Origin: JAVJRN01 sp047635055
GTDB lineage: Bacteria > Bacteroidota > Bacteroidia > Cytophagales > Cyclobacteriaceae
Length of the DNA stretch: 17,066 nucleotides
Reading direction: 5' to 3'
NCBI GenBank assembly: GCA_047635055.1
Contig: JBLIIJ010000086.1
Coordinates: 1-17,066 of the forward strand
Shown here: piece by piece, positions 16,428-17,066 of the stretch
Numbering within the stretch: the first letter of the stretch is position 1
How the letters are laid out: the number at the start of each line of letters is the position of its first letter
Translations under genes and position numbers: made by a program
Notes under the pieces: model-generated
Told to the model about the DNA's origin: nothing
The model's database searches: none
What the model saw: the letters and a program-made list of their open reading frames with translations, nothing else

Positions 16428-17066
16428 AAAAAATCTTTGTCTTATTGTTAATTTCTGCGCTCGTAAGCCCAGCATTCTGTCAAGATGATTTGATGGACTT
16501 ATTAGAGGATGATGCCCCTAAAAATGAGCGTGTTACCTCTACTTTTAAAAGTACTCGTTTAATCAATGGACACACCACTGAAACTAGGACACAAGGCGTG
16601 TTAGAGTTTATCATCGGACACAGATTTGGTAGGCTCAATGAGGGTGGAGAAAATTTATGGGGATTGGATTTTGCACAAATTCGTTTAGGGTTAGAGTATG
16701 GTGTGAGTGATAATCTAAATATTGGTATTGGTCGATCAGGCGTAGACAAAACATTCGATCTTTTCGCTAAATATAAGTTTCTGCGACAGTCTACTTCGGT
16801 ACCGATATCAGCTGCTTTGTTCGTAAGTGGAGCGAGGCGGGCTGACAGTGCGTTTGAAAACCTTCTGGAAGGTCAAGGAATTCCTTTTGAAGGTAAATAC
16901 AGAAATGCATACACTTATCAATTGTTGATTGCCCGTAAGATGACCTCCGCCTTGTCTTTGCAAGTAGTGCCGACTATTATTCATAGAAACTATGTAGCCA
17001 CTAGCACTGAGCCAAATGATCTCCTTGCCCTTGGATTAGGTGGTCGATACAAAATCACTAATCGAG
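16424..17066 (+). CDS. DUF5777-like outer-membrane beta-barrel protein (3' end outside window)
   Basis: 214 codons are visible and the frame is open to the window edge. A signal peptide (MKKIFVLLLISALVSPAFCQ) is followed by an acidic linker DDLMDLLEDD, then TFKSTRLINGHT and alternating beta-strands (for example LEFIIGHRFGRL, IRLGLEYGVSDNLNIGIGRS, FDLFAKYKFLRQ, YQLLIARKMTSALSLQVVP). This is the pattern of the DUF5777 family of Bacteroidota barrels, recalled from memory, so the family name is likely and not certain. Function of the family is unknown. Translation is coupled to the yceI-like gene by the ATGA overlap. Roughly the last quarter is missing, judging by a usual length near 290. Confidence 0.75.
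   Translation, partial: MKKIFVLLLISALVSPAFCQDDLMDLLEDDAPKNERVTSTFKSTRLINGHTTETRTQGVLEFIIGHRFGRLNEGGENLWGLDFAQIRLGLEYGVSDNLNIGIGRSGVDKTFDLFAKYKFLRQSTSVPISAALFVSGARRADSAFENLLEGQGIPFEGKYRNAYTYQLLIARKMTSALSLQVVPTIIHRNYVATSTEPNDLLALGLGGRYKITNR

Noticed and set aside
16480..16749. Minus-strand open frame of 89 codons opposite the beta-barrel gene
   Set aside because: The plus frame has a signal peptide, a coupled start and beta-strand periodicity; the minus frame is proline/serine-rich and resembles no protein family.

Overview
The window looks like a chromosomal segment from a member of the Bacteroidota, most likely a marine Cytophagales- or Flavobacteria-like organism. The evidence is AT-rich DNA, A/T-rich leaders without clear Shine-Dalgarno sites, promoter-like TTTG / TAnnTTTG elements, SprB-type repeats, a DUF5777-type outer-membrane barrel and an RND efflux operon with Bacteroidota features. 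There is no transposase, CRISPR array, phage gene or rRNA. Everything is by eye; no database search was possible.

Region 1 (1-2103). The window opens inside a gene whose C-terminus is a lysine/glutamate-rich tandem repeat of 15-bp units, followed by a perfect 13-bp hairpin. A single tRNA-Cys(GCA) with encoded CCA follows, with its own terminator. Next come an AIM24/TIGR00266-family protein and a small DEDDh exonuclease that appears to start at TTG. The 279-bp gap after it holds a short lipoprotein-like relic and a 12-bp hairpin.

Region 2 (2104-10257, minus strand). A membrane-anchored metallophosphoesterase is followed, in the order of the sequence, by a compact four-gene efflux operon that reads tetR, tolC-like, adaptor lipoprotein, RND permease. 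Its genes overlap by 4 nt or are 3-4 nt apart, and it ends at a strong terminator. Upstream of the tetR gene, a perfect 9-bp inverted repeat overlaps both elements of a well-spaced Bacteroidota-type promoter, which suggests autorepression of the whole operon.

Region 3 (10350-14981, plus strand). An alpha/beta hydrolase is followed by a full-length single-chain purL (FGAM synthase) and a terminator.

Region 4 (15049-17066, plus strand). This is a cluster for the cell envelope. It encodes a lipoprotein with two SprB-like repeats and a C-terminal cytochrome-c-like domain (CX4CH), a secreted YceI-family protein, and a DUF5777-like beta-barrel that overlaps the yceI gene by ATGA and runs off the window. 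It is the best candidate here for a poorly described system: a surface or periplasmic heme lipoprotein, a lipid/quinone-binding carrier and an outer-membrane barrel.
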